A program made the position numbers and the translations under genes. From Clostridia bacterium (GTDB lineage: Bacteria; Bacillota; Clostridia; Oscillospirales; CAG-272), in NCBI GenBank assembly GCA_017443595.1, contig JAFSYU010000034.1, positions 24,358-88,357 on the forward strand: DNA of 64,000 nt, in the 5' to 3' direction. Below are positions 52,545-60,516 of this stretch, piece by piece (position 1 is the first letter of the stretch; each line of letters begins with the position of its first letter). Under the pieces are notes generated by a model, which was given only the letters and a program-made list of their open reading frames with translations, searched no databases and was not told where the DNA came from.

Positions 52545-53912
52545 ATGTATAACAAGACAGTAACAAAAAAAATCACCACAGAATCTCTTTACAGGGAAGC
52601 GGAAGCGGACGCCAACCGATTCAATCTGAAATGTCTGGCTATCCTCTGCGTTATAATTATCCTGGCTGAGATCTTGAATGAAGTTGGCATATTCAGAGCG
52701 CCGCCTGAGGTCATGCGGGTAAGCGCCGTTCTTTCTCTGATGATCCTGACGGTGCCGCACGCGGTATTACTGATCCGTGACAAGCTGATGCATAAAGAAA
52801 ACAGCGTTTTGGAAGAAACATCATTCAAATATTTCATTATTGTCAGCATTTACCTCGGCATAGGACTGATGTGCGTAGCTTTTTCGTTCCACGCAATAAT
52901 ACTTATTGCCATCCCGCCGCTCATAGCCGCGCAGTACCGGCATCAGAAAGGTCTTTTTGCGTGGATAATGACAGTAACTCTCCTTCTTGTGCCGATAGGA
53001 GTTTACGGTTCGTTCTTCTTCGGTACGACAGACCGCAACTTCGTCAAAGGCATGATGACGGACGAAGAATTCGCCATACTCGCAAACCGCATAAAGCTGG
53101 CTACGTCTCAAAGGATGTGGGAGCTGTTCCTTCATTACGTTCTTCCGCGTATTTTCGGCGCGGTGGCTATCGTTCTGCTTGTTTCCGGAATAACCCGCCG
53201 CAACAAAAAAATGCTCAAAAAGCAGATGGAGCTGAACGAACAGGTGCAGCAGGAGATGGAACACGTAACAAAGATACAGCGCCACGTCATAGACTCTCTT
53301 GCAACGCTTATAGAAACGCGTGACGCCGGCACCGGTGAGCACGTTATCCGTACAAAACGGTACGTCCGCATGATAGCGGACAGACTGCGTCAAAACGAAA
53401 AATACGCCGACAGACTGACTGACGACGATATAGAGCGGATAGAAAACGCCGCGCCTCTGCACGACGTAGGCAAGATCGTCGTATCCGATACGATACTGCT
53501 CAAGCCCGGAAAGCTGACGGCCGAAGAGTTTGAAAAAATGAAGATCCACACCGTCAAAGGCAAAAGCGTTATACAGGACATCTTTACCGGCATGGGCGAC
53601 GAGCAGTTTTTGCAGACGGCTGAACAGATAGCCGTAGCCCACCACGAAAAATGGGACGGCTCCGGATATCCCGAAGGACTTAAGGGCGAAGATATCCCGC
53701 TCCCCGCGCGTATAATGGCCGTTGCGGACGTATTTGACGCGCTCGTTTCCGTACGCGTATACAAAAACTCCGTACCGCCGGAAAAAGCGCTTGACATTAT
53801 GACGGATGAAAGCGGCACGCATTTCGATCCGGACATAATGCTGACGGTAAACGGTATGCGGGACGAGCTGATCCGTACGGCAATGCTGCCGTTTGAAGAA
53901 GTTAAAAAATAA
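52545..53912 (+). CDS. Membrane HD-GYP domain protein (cyclic-di-GMP phosphodiesterase)
   Basis: 455 residues with GGAAGGAAAG before the ATG. Five or six membrane helices fill residues 25-235, followed by a coiled-coil stretch (KKMLKKQMELNEQVQQEMEH in part). The HD-GYP domain starts near 250: HDVGKI at about 305 (metal site), HTVKGKSVI near 341, and the diagnostic HHEKWDGSGYPEGLKG near 366-381. It should hydrolyse cyclic-di-GMP to pGpG or GMP. A GGDEF cyclase lies 0.7 kb downstream on the other strand, with a repeat field between. Confidence 0.92.
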   Translation: MYNKTVTKKITTESLYREAEADANRFNLKCLAILCVIIILAEILNEVGIFRAPPEVMRVSAVLSLMILTVPHAVLLIRDKLMHKENSVLEETSFKYFIIVSIYLGIGLMCVAFSFHAIILIAIPPLIAAQYRHQKGLFAWIMTVTLLLVPIGVYGSFFFGTTDRNFVKGMMTDEEFAILANRIKLATSQRMWELFLHYVLPRIFGAVAIVLLVSGITRRNKKMLKKQMELNEQVQQEMEHVTKIQRHVIDSLATLIETRDAGTGEHVIRTKRYVRMIADRLRQNEKYADRLTDDDIERIENAAPLHDVGKIVVSDTILLKPGKLTAEEFEKMKIHTVKGKSVIQDIFTGMGDEQFLQTAEQIAVAHHEKWDGSGYPEGLKGEDIPLPARIMAVADVFDALVSVRVYKNSVPPEKALDIMTDESGTHFDPDIMLTVNGMRDELIRTAMLPFEEVKK

Positions 53913-53920
53913 TATAACAG

Positions 53921-54064
53921 TGAAATCGCGGCAGTGCCGCGATGAAATCTTCGGACTTCGTCCTCAGATGAAATCGCGCGTTTCACGCTCGGTGAAATAA
54001 AATCCGTCCACTCACCCCGGCAAAGCCGGATTTCATCGCGAATGCGATTTCATCCGCGAAGCAG
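53921..54064. repeat. Hairpin array B (GATGAAATC family)
   Basis: TGAAATC (53921), GATGAAATC (53941) and GATGAAATC (53967) on the left; GATTTCAT (54029) and GATTTCATC (54046) on the right. Spacers are small hairpins: GCGGC-agt-GCCGC, GGAC-ttc-GTCC, CCGGC-aaa-GCCGG, CGC-gaat-GCG. A palindrome CCGTCCGCGCGGACGG follows at 54072. The whole gap 53913-54584 has no gene. Confidence 0.8.
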
Positions 54065-54137
54065 ATCTCTCCCGTCCGCGCGGACGGATTTAGTTTAAAA
54101 AACCTCGCTTAGGGAGAGGCTATATAAAGAAGAAACA

Positions 54138-54183
54138 AACCCACTCTGACACCTTTCAATTATAGAAAGTGTCATAGTGGGTT
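54138..54183. repeat. Long imperfect inverted repeat
   Basis: AACCCACT, GACAC and TTTC pair with GAAA, GTGTC and AGTGGGTT around a 7-base loop. No T-run. It may be a small mobile-element relic. Confidence 0.65.
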
Positions 54184-54203
54184 ATCCTCTTTCAGCTCGT
54201 CTT

Positions 54204-54233
54204 AACCCTTCCGATATAGGAAAGGTTTTTATT
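54204..54233 (+). terminator. Terminator-like hairpin
   Basis: AACCCTTCC and GGAAAGGTT with one mismatch, then TTTATTATT. No gene ends close by on this strand; the HD-GYP gene ends 290 bases upstream. Confidence 0.5.
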
Positions 54234-54236
54234 ATT

Positions 54237-54449
54237 CAGCTAAATTGCTCGCTTACGCTCGCAGCTAAATTGAAGTCTTACGACTTCAGTTAAATTGAAA
54301 ACCACAGGTTTTCAGCTAAATTAAATTCGCCTTTAAGCTCGCGTCAGCGAATTTAGCTTGCGACAGCAAATTTAGCTATGCGGAGCATAATTCAGCTCGC
54401 CGCTCGCGGCGAATTTAGCTGCGGTGTACTTCCTTATGAAGTACACCGC
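54237..54449. repeat. Hairpin array C (AGCTAAATT family)
   Basis: Eight repeats: AGCTAAATT or AGTTAAATT at 54238, 54263, 54288 and 54314, then inverted as ATTTAGCT or ATTCAGCT at 54352, 54370, 54390 and 54413. The spacers are palindromes: GAAGTC-ttac-GACTTC, GAAAACC-aca-GGTTTTC, AAATTCGC...GCGAATTT (centre), TTGC-gaca-GCAA, TATGC-gga-GCATA, TCGCCGC-tc-GCGGCGA. The last element is GCGGTGTACTTC-cttat-GAAGTACACCGC with 12 perfect pairs. Confidence 0.85.
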
Positions 54450-54584
54450 TACGCGAGGTTTTTTTCATGAAGCAATACAGTCGGTATCCGAACCGCAATT
54501 TGCAGCGGCTATTATTTCGTCAAGCGTAGAAGTTACGGGATCAATGCCGAAATTGTAAGTAATGATAGAGACGCGTGCTTTTTT

Positions 54585-55673
54585 CTATTCAACCGTTCTT
54601 TGTATCCTTTTTGTACCGCGTTCCTTGTAAAACTGTTCTTTAGCGTCGTACATCATCATATCAGACTCTCTTAACATATCTTCAACAGATTTTTTGCCGT
54701 CGCCGGAGTAGCTGTAGCCTATGGCGCAGAAATATTTTGTTTCGCCTACGCTTTTCTCAAGGCGTTTTATCAGTTCTTTCAACTCATCCTCGGACGTTTT
54801 GCGGCAAAGGATAACGAATTCGTCGCCGCCTATCCTGTAGCCGTACTGTCTGCTTTTCAGCGCGCGATGGAAGCAAAGCGCAAGCGTTACCAGAGCTTCG
54901 TCACCCGCGGCGTGACCCTGTGTGTCGTTCAAGACCTTCAGGCCGTTCATATCTATTGAAATAAGCGCCGTTATCTCATCCGGATTATTGCAAATATCGG
55001 CGTGATAGGCGTGGCGGTTCAAAAGTCCTGTAAGCGAGTCTTTTTTTGTCTGCTGTAAAATTTCGAAAACGTAATATACGAACAGCGCGATAGCCGTAGT
55101 GGAGCAGAAAATCTTTGAAAAATCGCTTCCCACGATAAACGGAAATACAAGCTCCGATATAAGTGCAAAGCTCAAAAATGCTATCGGAACTATCTCCATC
55201 ATCTTTTTGTTGCTTCTTTTGATAAGAAGGAATATCAAAGCGAAGCAGTACAGACCAACGACCGTAAACGGCAGATAACCGAGAAAGCCGCGCGAGAAGC
55301 TGTTGTCTTCTTCAATCTTAAATACGATCCCCGTGAAAATGGAAACAATGTCGATCACTGTAAGCACGATCGAGGGGATGAATATGTACCACGTTTGTTT
55401 TTTAACGAGCGTATATATGATCTGCGAAATGATAAACGGCGTCGCGCTGTAGCGCACAGCCATCAAAATTCCGCGCAGCAGTTTGTTGTTAGAATACGCG
55501 GCGTATTCAAACTCAAAGAATACCACAAGCGAAAGCAAAAATACGCCTAATATCAAAACGTACATACGCCGTATTGTTTTTTTATCCAGAAAGACCGTGA
55601 TACGCAGCGCTATAGCAAACGCGGATAAAATCAGTATCAAAGACCAGTTGTTCAGTAAATACTCTTTTAACAT
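54585..55673 (-). CDS. Membrane GGDEF diguanylate cyclase
   Basis: 362 residues with AAAGGATG before the ATG. Six or seven membrane helices fill residues 8-195. The GGDEF domain covers about 200-355: DSLTGLLNRHAYHADI near 208, ISIDMNGLKVLNDTQGHAAGDEAL near 240 in parts, and an intact RIGGDEFVIL near 278-287. No RxxD inhibitory site is visible five residues before GGDEF, so product inhibition is probably absent. It should make cyclic-di-GMP at the membrane. The HD-GYP gene beyond the repeat field would provide the opposing activity. Confidence 0.92.
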   Translation of the reverse strand: MLKEYLLNNWSLILILSAFAIALRITVFLDKKTIRRMYVLILGVFLLSLVVFFEFEYAAYSNNKLLRGILMAVRYSATPFIISQIIYTLVKKQTWYIFIPSIVLTVIDIVSIFTGIVFKIEEDNSFSRGFLGYLPFTVVGLYCFALIFLLIKRSNKKMMEIVPIAFLSFALISELVFPFIVGSDFSKIFCSTTAIALFVYYVFEILQQTKKDSLTGLLNRHAYHADICNNPDEITALISIDMNGLKVLNDTQGHAAGDEALVTLALCFHRALKSRQYGYRIGGDEFVILCRKTSEDELKELIKRLEKSVGETKYFCAIGYSYSGDGKKSVEDMLRESDMMMYDAKEQFYKERGTKRIQRTVE

Positions 55674-55716
55674 CAGGACATCCTTTCTAAAGATGTAACG
55701 GTTTATCTAATATTAT

Positions 55717-55745
55717 AATATAGCAGATATTATCGAAAAATGCAA
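55717..55745 (-). promoter_or_regulatory. Promoter of the GGDEF gene
   Basis: On the minus strand TTGCAT, 17 bases, TATATT. Confidence 0.65.
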
Positions 55746-55843
55746 GGGGGATGGGGAAATATTTGTAGATAATTTAGTAAGAGTTATAAATAGGGAGAAC
55801 GCTAAGTTCCACCTTGTGTTCTGCCTGTTTTTGAAGTGTAAAA

Positions 55844-55885
55844 CAAATCCGAACTGATCCTTCAATACGAACCAGTTCGGATTTG
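55844..55885 (-). terminator. Long stem after tRNA-Lys
   Basis: CAAATCCGAACTG and CAGTTCGGATTTG are perfect 13-bp arms around 16 bases; on the minus strand TTTTAC follows. It begins eight bases past the tRNA. Confidence 0.75.
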
Positions 55886-55892
55886 ATTGCTT

Positions 55893-55968
55893 TGGTGACC
55901 CATCGGAGATTCGAACTCCGGACACCTTGATTAAAAGTCAAGTGCTCTACCGTCTGAGCTAATGAGTC
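55893..55968 (-). tRNA. tRNA-Lys (TTT), CCA encoded
   Basis: Acceptor GACTCAT/ATGGGTC, discriminator A and encoded CCA. D-arm AGCTCAGACGGTAGAGC, anticodon stem CTTGA/TCAAG with loop CTTTTAA (anticodon TTT), T-arm CCGGAGTTCGAATCTCCG in part. A strong promoter lies upstream and a 13-bp stem downstream. Confidence 0.96.
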
Positions 55969-55999
55969 ATATTTGCACTTTATTTATCAAAGCCTACGT

Positions 56000-56028
56000 A
56001 TTTTACCACAAATAAAACGATTTGTCAA
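56000..56028 (-). promoter_or_regulatory. Promoter of tRNA-Lys
   Basis: On the minus strand TTGACA, 17 bases, TAAAAT. Confidence 0.8.
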
Positions 56029-56072
56029 GGGGTTTATCAAAGATTTCTTTTATTATATTTCTTCAAATCGAA

Positions 56073-56101
56073 TTGACTTTTTTGTCTTAATGTTTTATAA
56101 T
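56073..56101 (+). promoter_or_regulatory. Promoter of the DUF5722-like gene
   Basis: TTGACT, 17 bases, TATAAT. Confidence 0.8.
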
Positions 56102-56133
56102 TTTACCAAATAATGCATAAGGCGGTGTTGTTT

Positions 56134-57564
56134 ATGATAAGATCCATTCGTGCGGAAGATCGGCGGATAGTATTCACGCTTGACGGAGATTATAACGGTA
56201 CGGTACATATAAAGGCGTATTCTCCGGCGCTGAAAGAGGAGCTTTTACTCGGTGAAACGGACGTTTCCGTAAACGGCTGCAGTTTTGAAACAGACCGTTT
56301 TGCTTTCGGACGCGACGGCGTTTTTCTGCGCTACGAGACTTCCGTAGGCGGTGTAAAATACGTATCTCACGTTAAATCGTTATATGACGAGCCGTATCCC
56401 GATCCGGGCACGAAAAAGGGGTTGCAGATAGTAGACGTGGAAGACGCAAAATATCTCGGCGTAAAGCACGCCGCGCTCAACGTCGCCATAACAGACGTAA
56501 TGCGCTCCGCAGACGACCCGGACGTGCAGCCCTTTGAATACGACGGATACACGTATTATATAAACATGCCTCACATCAAAGAGCATGACAGACGCATCAA
56601 AGAGCTTACGGACGCCGGCGTCGTCATAACGCTCATACTTCTCTGCGGCAGGTGGCACACCGTCACGCCGGAAAAGATTAAGCCGGTGCTTTACCATCCC
56701 GACTATGATCCGGAAGGCACGCTTTCCGCTTTCAACGTTCAGACGGACGAGGGTATACGTCATTATCAGGCGTTCTGCGCGTTTCTGGCGCAGCGCTATT
56801 ACAGGCCGGACAATAAATACGGCAGGATAGTCGGCATGATAATATCAAACGAGGTCACGGCGCAGTGGATCTGGGGCAACTGCGGAGAGAAGACCTGCCC
56901 CGAATTCGCACGCGAATACGTCACGGCGCTGCGTATAGCTCATCTTGCGTCAACGCTTGTATATCAGAATTTCAGGACGTATATATCGCTCGACCACTTC
57001 TGGGGCATAACTATGGATCCCAAATTTCCTAAGCGTTATTACAGCGGCTTAGAACTGTTGTCTGAGATAAGAAAACGCGCGCAGGCGGACGGAGATTTCT
57101 ATTACAATATCGCTCATCATCCGTATCCGGAAGATCTGTCAAAACCGGATTTCTGGAACGACAAAACGGCGACAGACGATTACAACACACCGCGCGTGAC
57201 GTTTAAAAACCTGCATATTTTAGCGGAATTTCTATACAAAGAAGAAAATCTGTTTGAGGGCAAACGCCGCCGTGTGATCCTGTCCGAGCAGGGCTTCAAC
57301 TCGTTCTGGACGGATGAATCGGAGATACTGCAGGCGACGGCGTACGGCAGAGCGTACCACGAGGTGATGAAGATACCGGAGATAGATTCGTTCATCCTTC
57401 ACGCACATCACGACAACGCCGGCGAATTCGGTCTTAACCTCGGTCTGTGGCGCAGGAACAAGGATAAACCCGGAATGGACCGCCCGAAACCGATATATTA
57501 TCTGTTCAAAGCGATAGACCAGAAAGACGAATCCGGTCAGAAATACGTTTGGGAGAGATTTTGA
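56134..57564 (+). CDS. DUF5722-like TIM-barrel protein, possible glycoside hydrolase
   Basis: 476 residues from the ATG at 56134 with GGCGGTG about 6 bases upstream; the ATG at 56113 has no site. An N-terminal beta domain of about 85 residues is followed by a barrel with GRIVGMIISNEVTAQWIWGN near 235 in parts (ISNEV resembles the acid/base Glu strand of clan-A hydrolases), YYNIAHHPYPEDLSKP near 330 and VILSEQGFNSFW near 387 (a second Glu in ILSEQG, typical of the nucleophile). No signal peptide is present, so it acts in the cytoplasm if catalytic. The DUF5722 assignment is from memory; the substrate is unknown. A small gene follows at once. Confidence 0.7.
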   Translation: MIRSIRAEDRRIVFTLDGDYNGTVHIKAYSPALKEELLLGETDVSVNGCSFETDRFAFGRDGVFLRYETSVGGVKYVSHVKSLYDEPYPDPGTKKGLQIVDVEDAKYLGVKHAALNVAITDVMRSADDPDVQPFEYDGYTYYINMPHIKEHDRRIKELTDAGVVITLILLCGRWHTVTPEKIKPVLYHPDYDPEGTLSAFNVQTDEGIRHYQAFCAFLAQRYYRPDNKYGRIVGMIISNEVTAQWIWGNCGEKTCPEFAREYVTALRIAHLASTLVYQNFRTYISLDHFWGITMDPKFPKRYYSGLELLSEIRKRAQADGDFYYNIAHHPYPEDLSKPDFWNDKTATDDYNTPRVTFKNLHILAEFLYKEENLFEGKRRRVILSEQGFNSFWTDESEILQATAYGRAYHEVMKIPEIDSFILHAHHDNAGEFGLNLGLWRRNKDKPGMDRPKPIYYLFKAIDQKDESGQKYVWERF

Positions 57565-57566
57565 TA

Positions 57567-58004
57567 ATGTTCAAGATCGTATATTTAAAACACGGCTGGC
57601 TCGAGCTGATGTTTGACCGCGGCAATACCGTAACCGCCTCGCGTGTTACGTCAGCTGATGCCGCGAACCGTTTCCTTGCGGCGCTTCACGATGCTGTGAA
57701 AGACGGTACAAGCAAATATCTGATATTTGATGCGGAAGCGTACTTTACCGTTCTTTTACTGAAGCCTTTGGGTGATGATATAATCATAACCGCATTTGAT
57801 CCCGGAGTTGAACCGCCGCGATACGACGTTTCAAATCCGGAAAAATATGCGAAAAAAGTTATTTTTGAAACACGGGAAAACGTAAAAGAGTTTATTTCCG
57901 ATGTCTGCGACGAATTTCTTTTATATTCCGACGGTGCAGGAATATCGCGCTGGAAAGCCAACTGGGGAGAATTCCCGTATAAAGAGCTTAATATGTTAAA
58001 ATAA
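57567..58004 (+). CDS. Small unknown cytosolic protein
   Basis: 145 residues from the ATG at 57567, two bases after the previous stop, with GGGAGAG upstream. I do not recognise it. It opens FKIVYLKHGWLELMFDRGNTV, has a middle strand IFDAEAYFTVLLLKPLGDDIII in parts, and a helical C-terminus ending in WKANWGEFPYKEL. There is no signal peptide, membrane helix or cysteine cluster. It shares the operon of the DUF5722-like protein and ends in a strong terminator. Confidence 0.7.
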   Translation: MFKIVYLKHGWLELMFDRGNTVTASRVTSADAANRFLAALHDAVKDGTSKYLIFDAEAYFTVLLLKPLGDDIIITAFDPGVEPPRYDVSNPEKYAKKVIFETRENVKEFISDVCDEFLLYSDGAGISRWKANWGEFPYKELNMLK

Positions 58005-58005
58005 A

Positions 58006-58034
58006 AATTCCTCCGGAGACCGACCGGAGGAATT
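58006..58034 (+). terminator. Terminator of the DUF5722-like operon
   Basis: AATTCCTCCGG and CCGGAGGAATT, 11-bp stem, then CCGTTTGTTTT. Confidence 0.8.
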
Positions 58035-58221
58035 CCGTTTGTTTTACAAAACAACTGTATTTTTTAAAAGCAAAATTGAAATAATGTGATAACAGCCATG
58101 AAAAACACCGGAAAAATGTGAAACCGTTTTTTTACACGTAATTGAAGTACGGCGGCGTATATATCAAAAACAGAGACTGAACGTTTAATTTAATAATATT
58201 ATAAAAAATTCAAAAAAGGTA

Positions 58222-58250
58222 TTGAAAAAAATTTGTTTTTGTGGTAAAAT
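58222..58250 (+). promoter_or_regulatory. Promoter of asnS
   Basis: TTGAAA, 17 bases, TAAAAT. The 60-base leader has no T-box features. Confidence 0.75.
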
Positions 58251-58283
58251 GACTTATCAATTTTCCGAAAGGACGTGAAATTT

Positions 58284-59678
58284 ATGATGAACGTCACCTC
58301 TATAAAAGATATTTTTACAAAAGCTGAAGAATTAAAAGATACCACGGTCGTGACCGGCGGTTGGATAAGAACGGCGCGCCGCAGCAAAAACGTGGGTTTT
58401 ATCGAGCTTTACGACGGCACTTGTTATAACACGCTGCAGATAGTTTATTCTCCGGAACTGCCGGACGTGGAAGCTGTCGACGCGTTGTCCACCGGCTCCT
58501 GCGTTATCGTCACCGGCAAACTCATACACACGCCGGACAGTCAGCAGGCTTACGAGATACACGCCGATAAAATAGATATTGAAGGCGCCTGCGACCCGAA
58601 CTATCCGTTGCAGAAAAAGCGCCACGGCTTTGAATATCTGCGTACGATCCCGCATCTGCGACCGAGAACGAACACGTTTTCCGCGGTATTCAGAGTGCGT
58701 TCCATACTGACGTTTGCAATTCACAAATATCTGACCGACAGGGGCTTCGTAAACGTCACCACGCCGTGCATCACGACGTCAGACTGCGAAGGCGCGGGCG
58801 AAACGTTCCGCATAACGACTATCGACCCGGCAAACGTACCGCTTGACGAGGAAGGCAAAGTTGATTACACAAAAGATTTCTTCGGCAAAAAGACGTATAT
58901 GACGGTCAGCGGTCAGCTGAACGTCGAGCCGTTCGCGCTGGCGCTCCGCAACGTTTACACGTTCGGTCCGTCTTTCCGCGCGGAAAACTCAAACACGCCG
59001 CGCCACGCCGCCGAGTTCTGGCAGGTAGAGCCGGAAATGGCGTTCTGCGATCTTGACGGACTTATAGCCACAATAGAAGATATGTCAAAGTATATCATAG
59101 GCTACGTTATGGAGCATTGCCCGGACGAGCTTAAATTCTTTGACAAATTCGTAGAACCCGGACTTATAGAAAAATTAAAACACACCGTTTCCTGCGATTT
59201 TGCGCGTATAACGCACAAAGAAGCGATAAAAATATTAAAAGGATCCGGCAAGCAGTTTGAGATTCCCGTGACGGACGACTGCGCGATACAGACCGAATAC
59301 GAAAAATATTTAGCCGAAGAATATTTCGGACGTCCCGTATTCGTCACCGATTATCCGAAGGGACACAAGGCGTTTTACATGAAAGTAAACGACGATAACG
59401 AGACCGTCGCCGCAACGGACCTTCTCTTCCCGGGCTTGGGCGAGATAGTCGGCGCGTCCGAGCGTGAGGCAAGATACGACGTGCTGCTTCAGAGGATCAA
59501 TGAAATGGGACTTGATCCGGATGAATACGGCTGGTATCTTGATCTTCGCAGATTCGGCACCGCCACTCACAGCGGCTTCGGCATGGGCGTTGAAAGAATG
59601 ATGAGATTTATAACGGGTATAGATAACATAAGAGACGTTATCGCATATCCGAGAACACCGAAAAATGCGGAATTTTAA
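58284..59678 (+). CDS. asnS: Asparaginyl-tRNA synthetase
   Basis: 464 residues from the ATG at 58284 with AAAGGA about 10 bases upstream; an in-frame GTG at 58275 is too close to that site. It charges tRNA-Asn. The N-terminal OB-fold anticodon domain (VTGGWIRTARRSKNVGFIEL in part) is followed by the class II core: RTIPHLRPRTNTFSAVFRVRS near 117 in parts, motif 2 FRAENSNTPRHAAEFWQ near 230 and motif 3 GFGMGVERMMRFI near 431. The RPRTNT wording favours AsnRS over AspRS. The SDR gene begins inside its end. Confidence 0.96.
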   Translation: MMNVTSIKDIFTKAEELKDTTVVTGGWIRTARRSKNVGFIELYDGTCYNTLQIVYSPELPDVEAVDALSTGSCVIVTGKLIHTPDSQQAYEIHADKIDIEGACDPNYPLQKKRHGFEYLRTIPHLRPRTNTFSAVFRVRSILTFAIHKYLTDRGFVNVTTPCITTSDCEGAGETFRITTIDPANVPLDEEGKVDYTKDFFGKKTYMTVSGQLNVEPFALALRNVYTFGPSFRAENSNTPRHAAEFWQVEPEMAFCDLDGLIATIEDMSKYIIGYVMEHCPDELKFFDKFVEPGLIEKLKHTVSCDFARITHKEAIKILKGSGKQFEIPVTDDCAIQTEYEKYLAEEYFGRPVFVTDYPKGHKAFYMKVNDDNETVAATDLLFPGLGEIVGASEREARYDVLLQRINEMGLDPDEYGWYLDLRRFGTATHSGFGMGVERMMRFITGIDNIRDVIAYPRTPKNAEF

Positions 59679-60426
59679 TAATCTGAAAGATCGCGGGGCG
59701 GCGCTCCTTACGGGCGCCTCCCGCGGTCTCGGTTATGAGCTCGCTTTACAGCTTTCAGCCCGCGGATTTGATATGGTTTTATCCGGCAGAGATGAAAAAG
59801 CGCTTTCGGCTCTTGCTTCAAAACTGCCGGCAAAAGCTTATATATACGCCGCCGATCTGTCTGTTCCGGGCGAAGCAAAACGGCTTTACGAGCGCATAAA
59901 AGCGGACGGGATAAAGCTGTCCGTCCTCGTCAACAACGCCGGCATAGGCGCCTCGGGCGAAGCGTGGAGCGTGCCCGGGAAGACCGACGACGACATGACG
60001 GAAATAAACGTGATATCCGCCGTGACGCTGACGAAACTGTTTTTATCCGACGCGTGCGCCCGCGGATATGGCGCGCTGTGTAACGTCTGCTCGGTCGGCG
60101 CGTTCCAGCCGGGACCGTACACGGCGTCGTACTACGCGTCAAAAGCGTATCTGCACAGCTACACGCTGGCGGCAAGATACGAGGCGAAAAAGTACGGCGT
60201 AAACGTTTCTTCGCTCTGCCCCGGGCCTCTTGACACGGACTTTTTCAAAACCGCCGGCGCAAACAAGCCGAAAGGCGCTATGTCCGCGCAGAAAGCCGCG
60301 GAGTACGCAACAAATAAATTTTTAAACGGTAAAAAAACGATAGTACCGGGCTTTTACAACCGCCTCGCCCGCCTCGTCCCCGCGAGTATAAAAACGAGAT
60401 TTATTGCAAAAATAAAAAAGAACTGA
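59665..60426 (+). CDS. Short-chain dehydrogenase/reductase
   Basis: 253 residues. The start overlaps the asnS end by 14 bases with no clear ribosome site, so expression probably relies on coupling. The cofactor motif TGASRGLG is at residues 16-23, NNAG at about 90-93, the catalytic Ser in the CSVGAF strand and YYASK near 152-156. The family reduces carbonyls with NAD(P)H; an Arg after the second strand (SGRDEK) hints at NADP. A basic, possibly membrane-contacting C-terminus (IKTRFIAKIKKN) resembles fatty-acid or ketone reductases of the DltE/YqjQ group. The substrate is unknown. Confidence 0.88.
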   Translation: MRNFNNLKDRGAALLTGASRGLGYELALQLSARGFDMVLSGRDEKALSALASKLPAKAYIYAADLSVPGEAKRLYERIKADGIKLSVLVNNAGIGASGEAWSVPGKTDDDMTEINVISAVTLTKLFLSDACARGYGALCNVCSVGAFQPGPYTASYYASKAYLHSYTLAARYEAKKYGVNVSSLCPGPLDTDFFKTAGANKPKGAMSAQKAAEYATNKFLNGKKTIVPGFYNRLARLVPASIKTRFIAKIKKN

Positions 60427-60454
60427 TAAGGTGTTATTTGATACCTTATCAGTT
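60421..60454. terminator. Two-way terminator
   Basis: AACTGATAAGGT and ACCTTATCAGTT are perfect 12-bp arms with T-runs on both strands; the SDR stop codon is in the stem. Confidence 0.88.
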
Positions 60455-60474
60455 TTGATTTTTAATTTACTAAC

Positions 60475-60500
60475 GGGTCGTCGTGGGCGCCGACCCCTAC
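60475..60500 (-). repeat. REP-like element R6
   Basis: On the minus strand GTAGGGGTCGGCGCCC then ACGACGACCC: a GTAG start with GGGTCG/CGACCC arms and a GGCGCC core. It differs in stem from R1-R5. Confidence 0.65.
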
Positions 60501-60516
60501 CGAATATGCCTCGCGT

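Noticed and set aside
54237..54449. CRISPR array
   Set aside because: Repeats are only about 9 bases, spacers are palindromic and of varying length, orientation flips at the centre, and no cas genes are near.
55713..55925. 70-codon gene beside tRNA-Lys
   Set aside because: It runs through the tRNA 3' end and its terminator stem, with no ribosome site.
58251..58283. T-box leader before asnS
   Set aside because: The leader is about 30 bases; there is no AGNUGAAG-like or GGTGG motif and no terminator.
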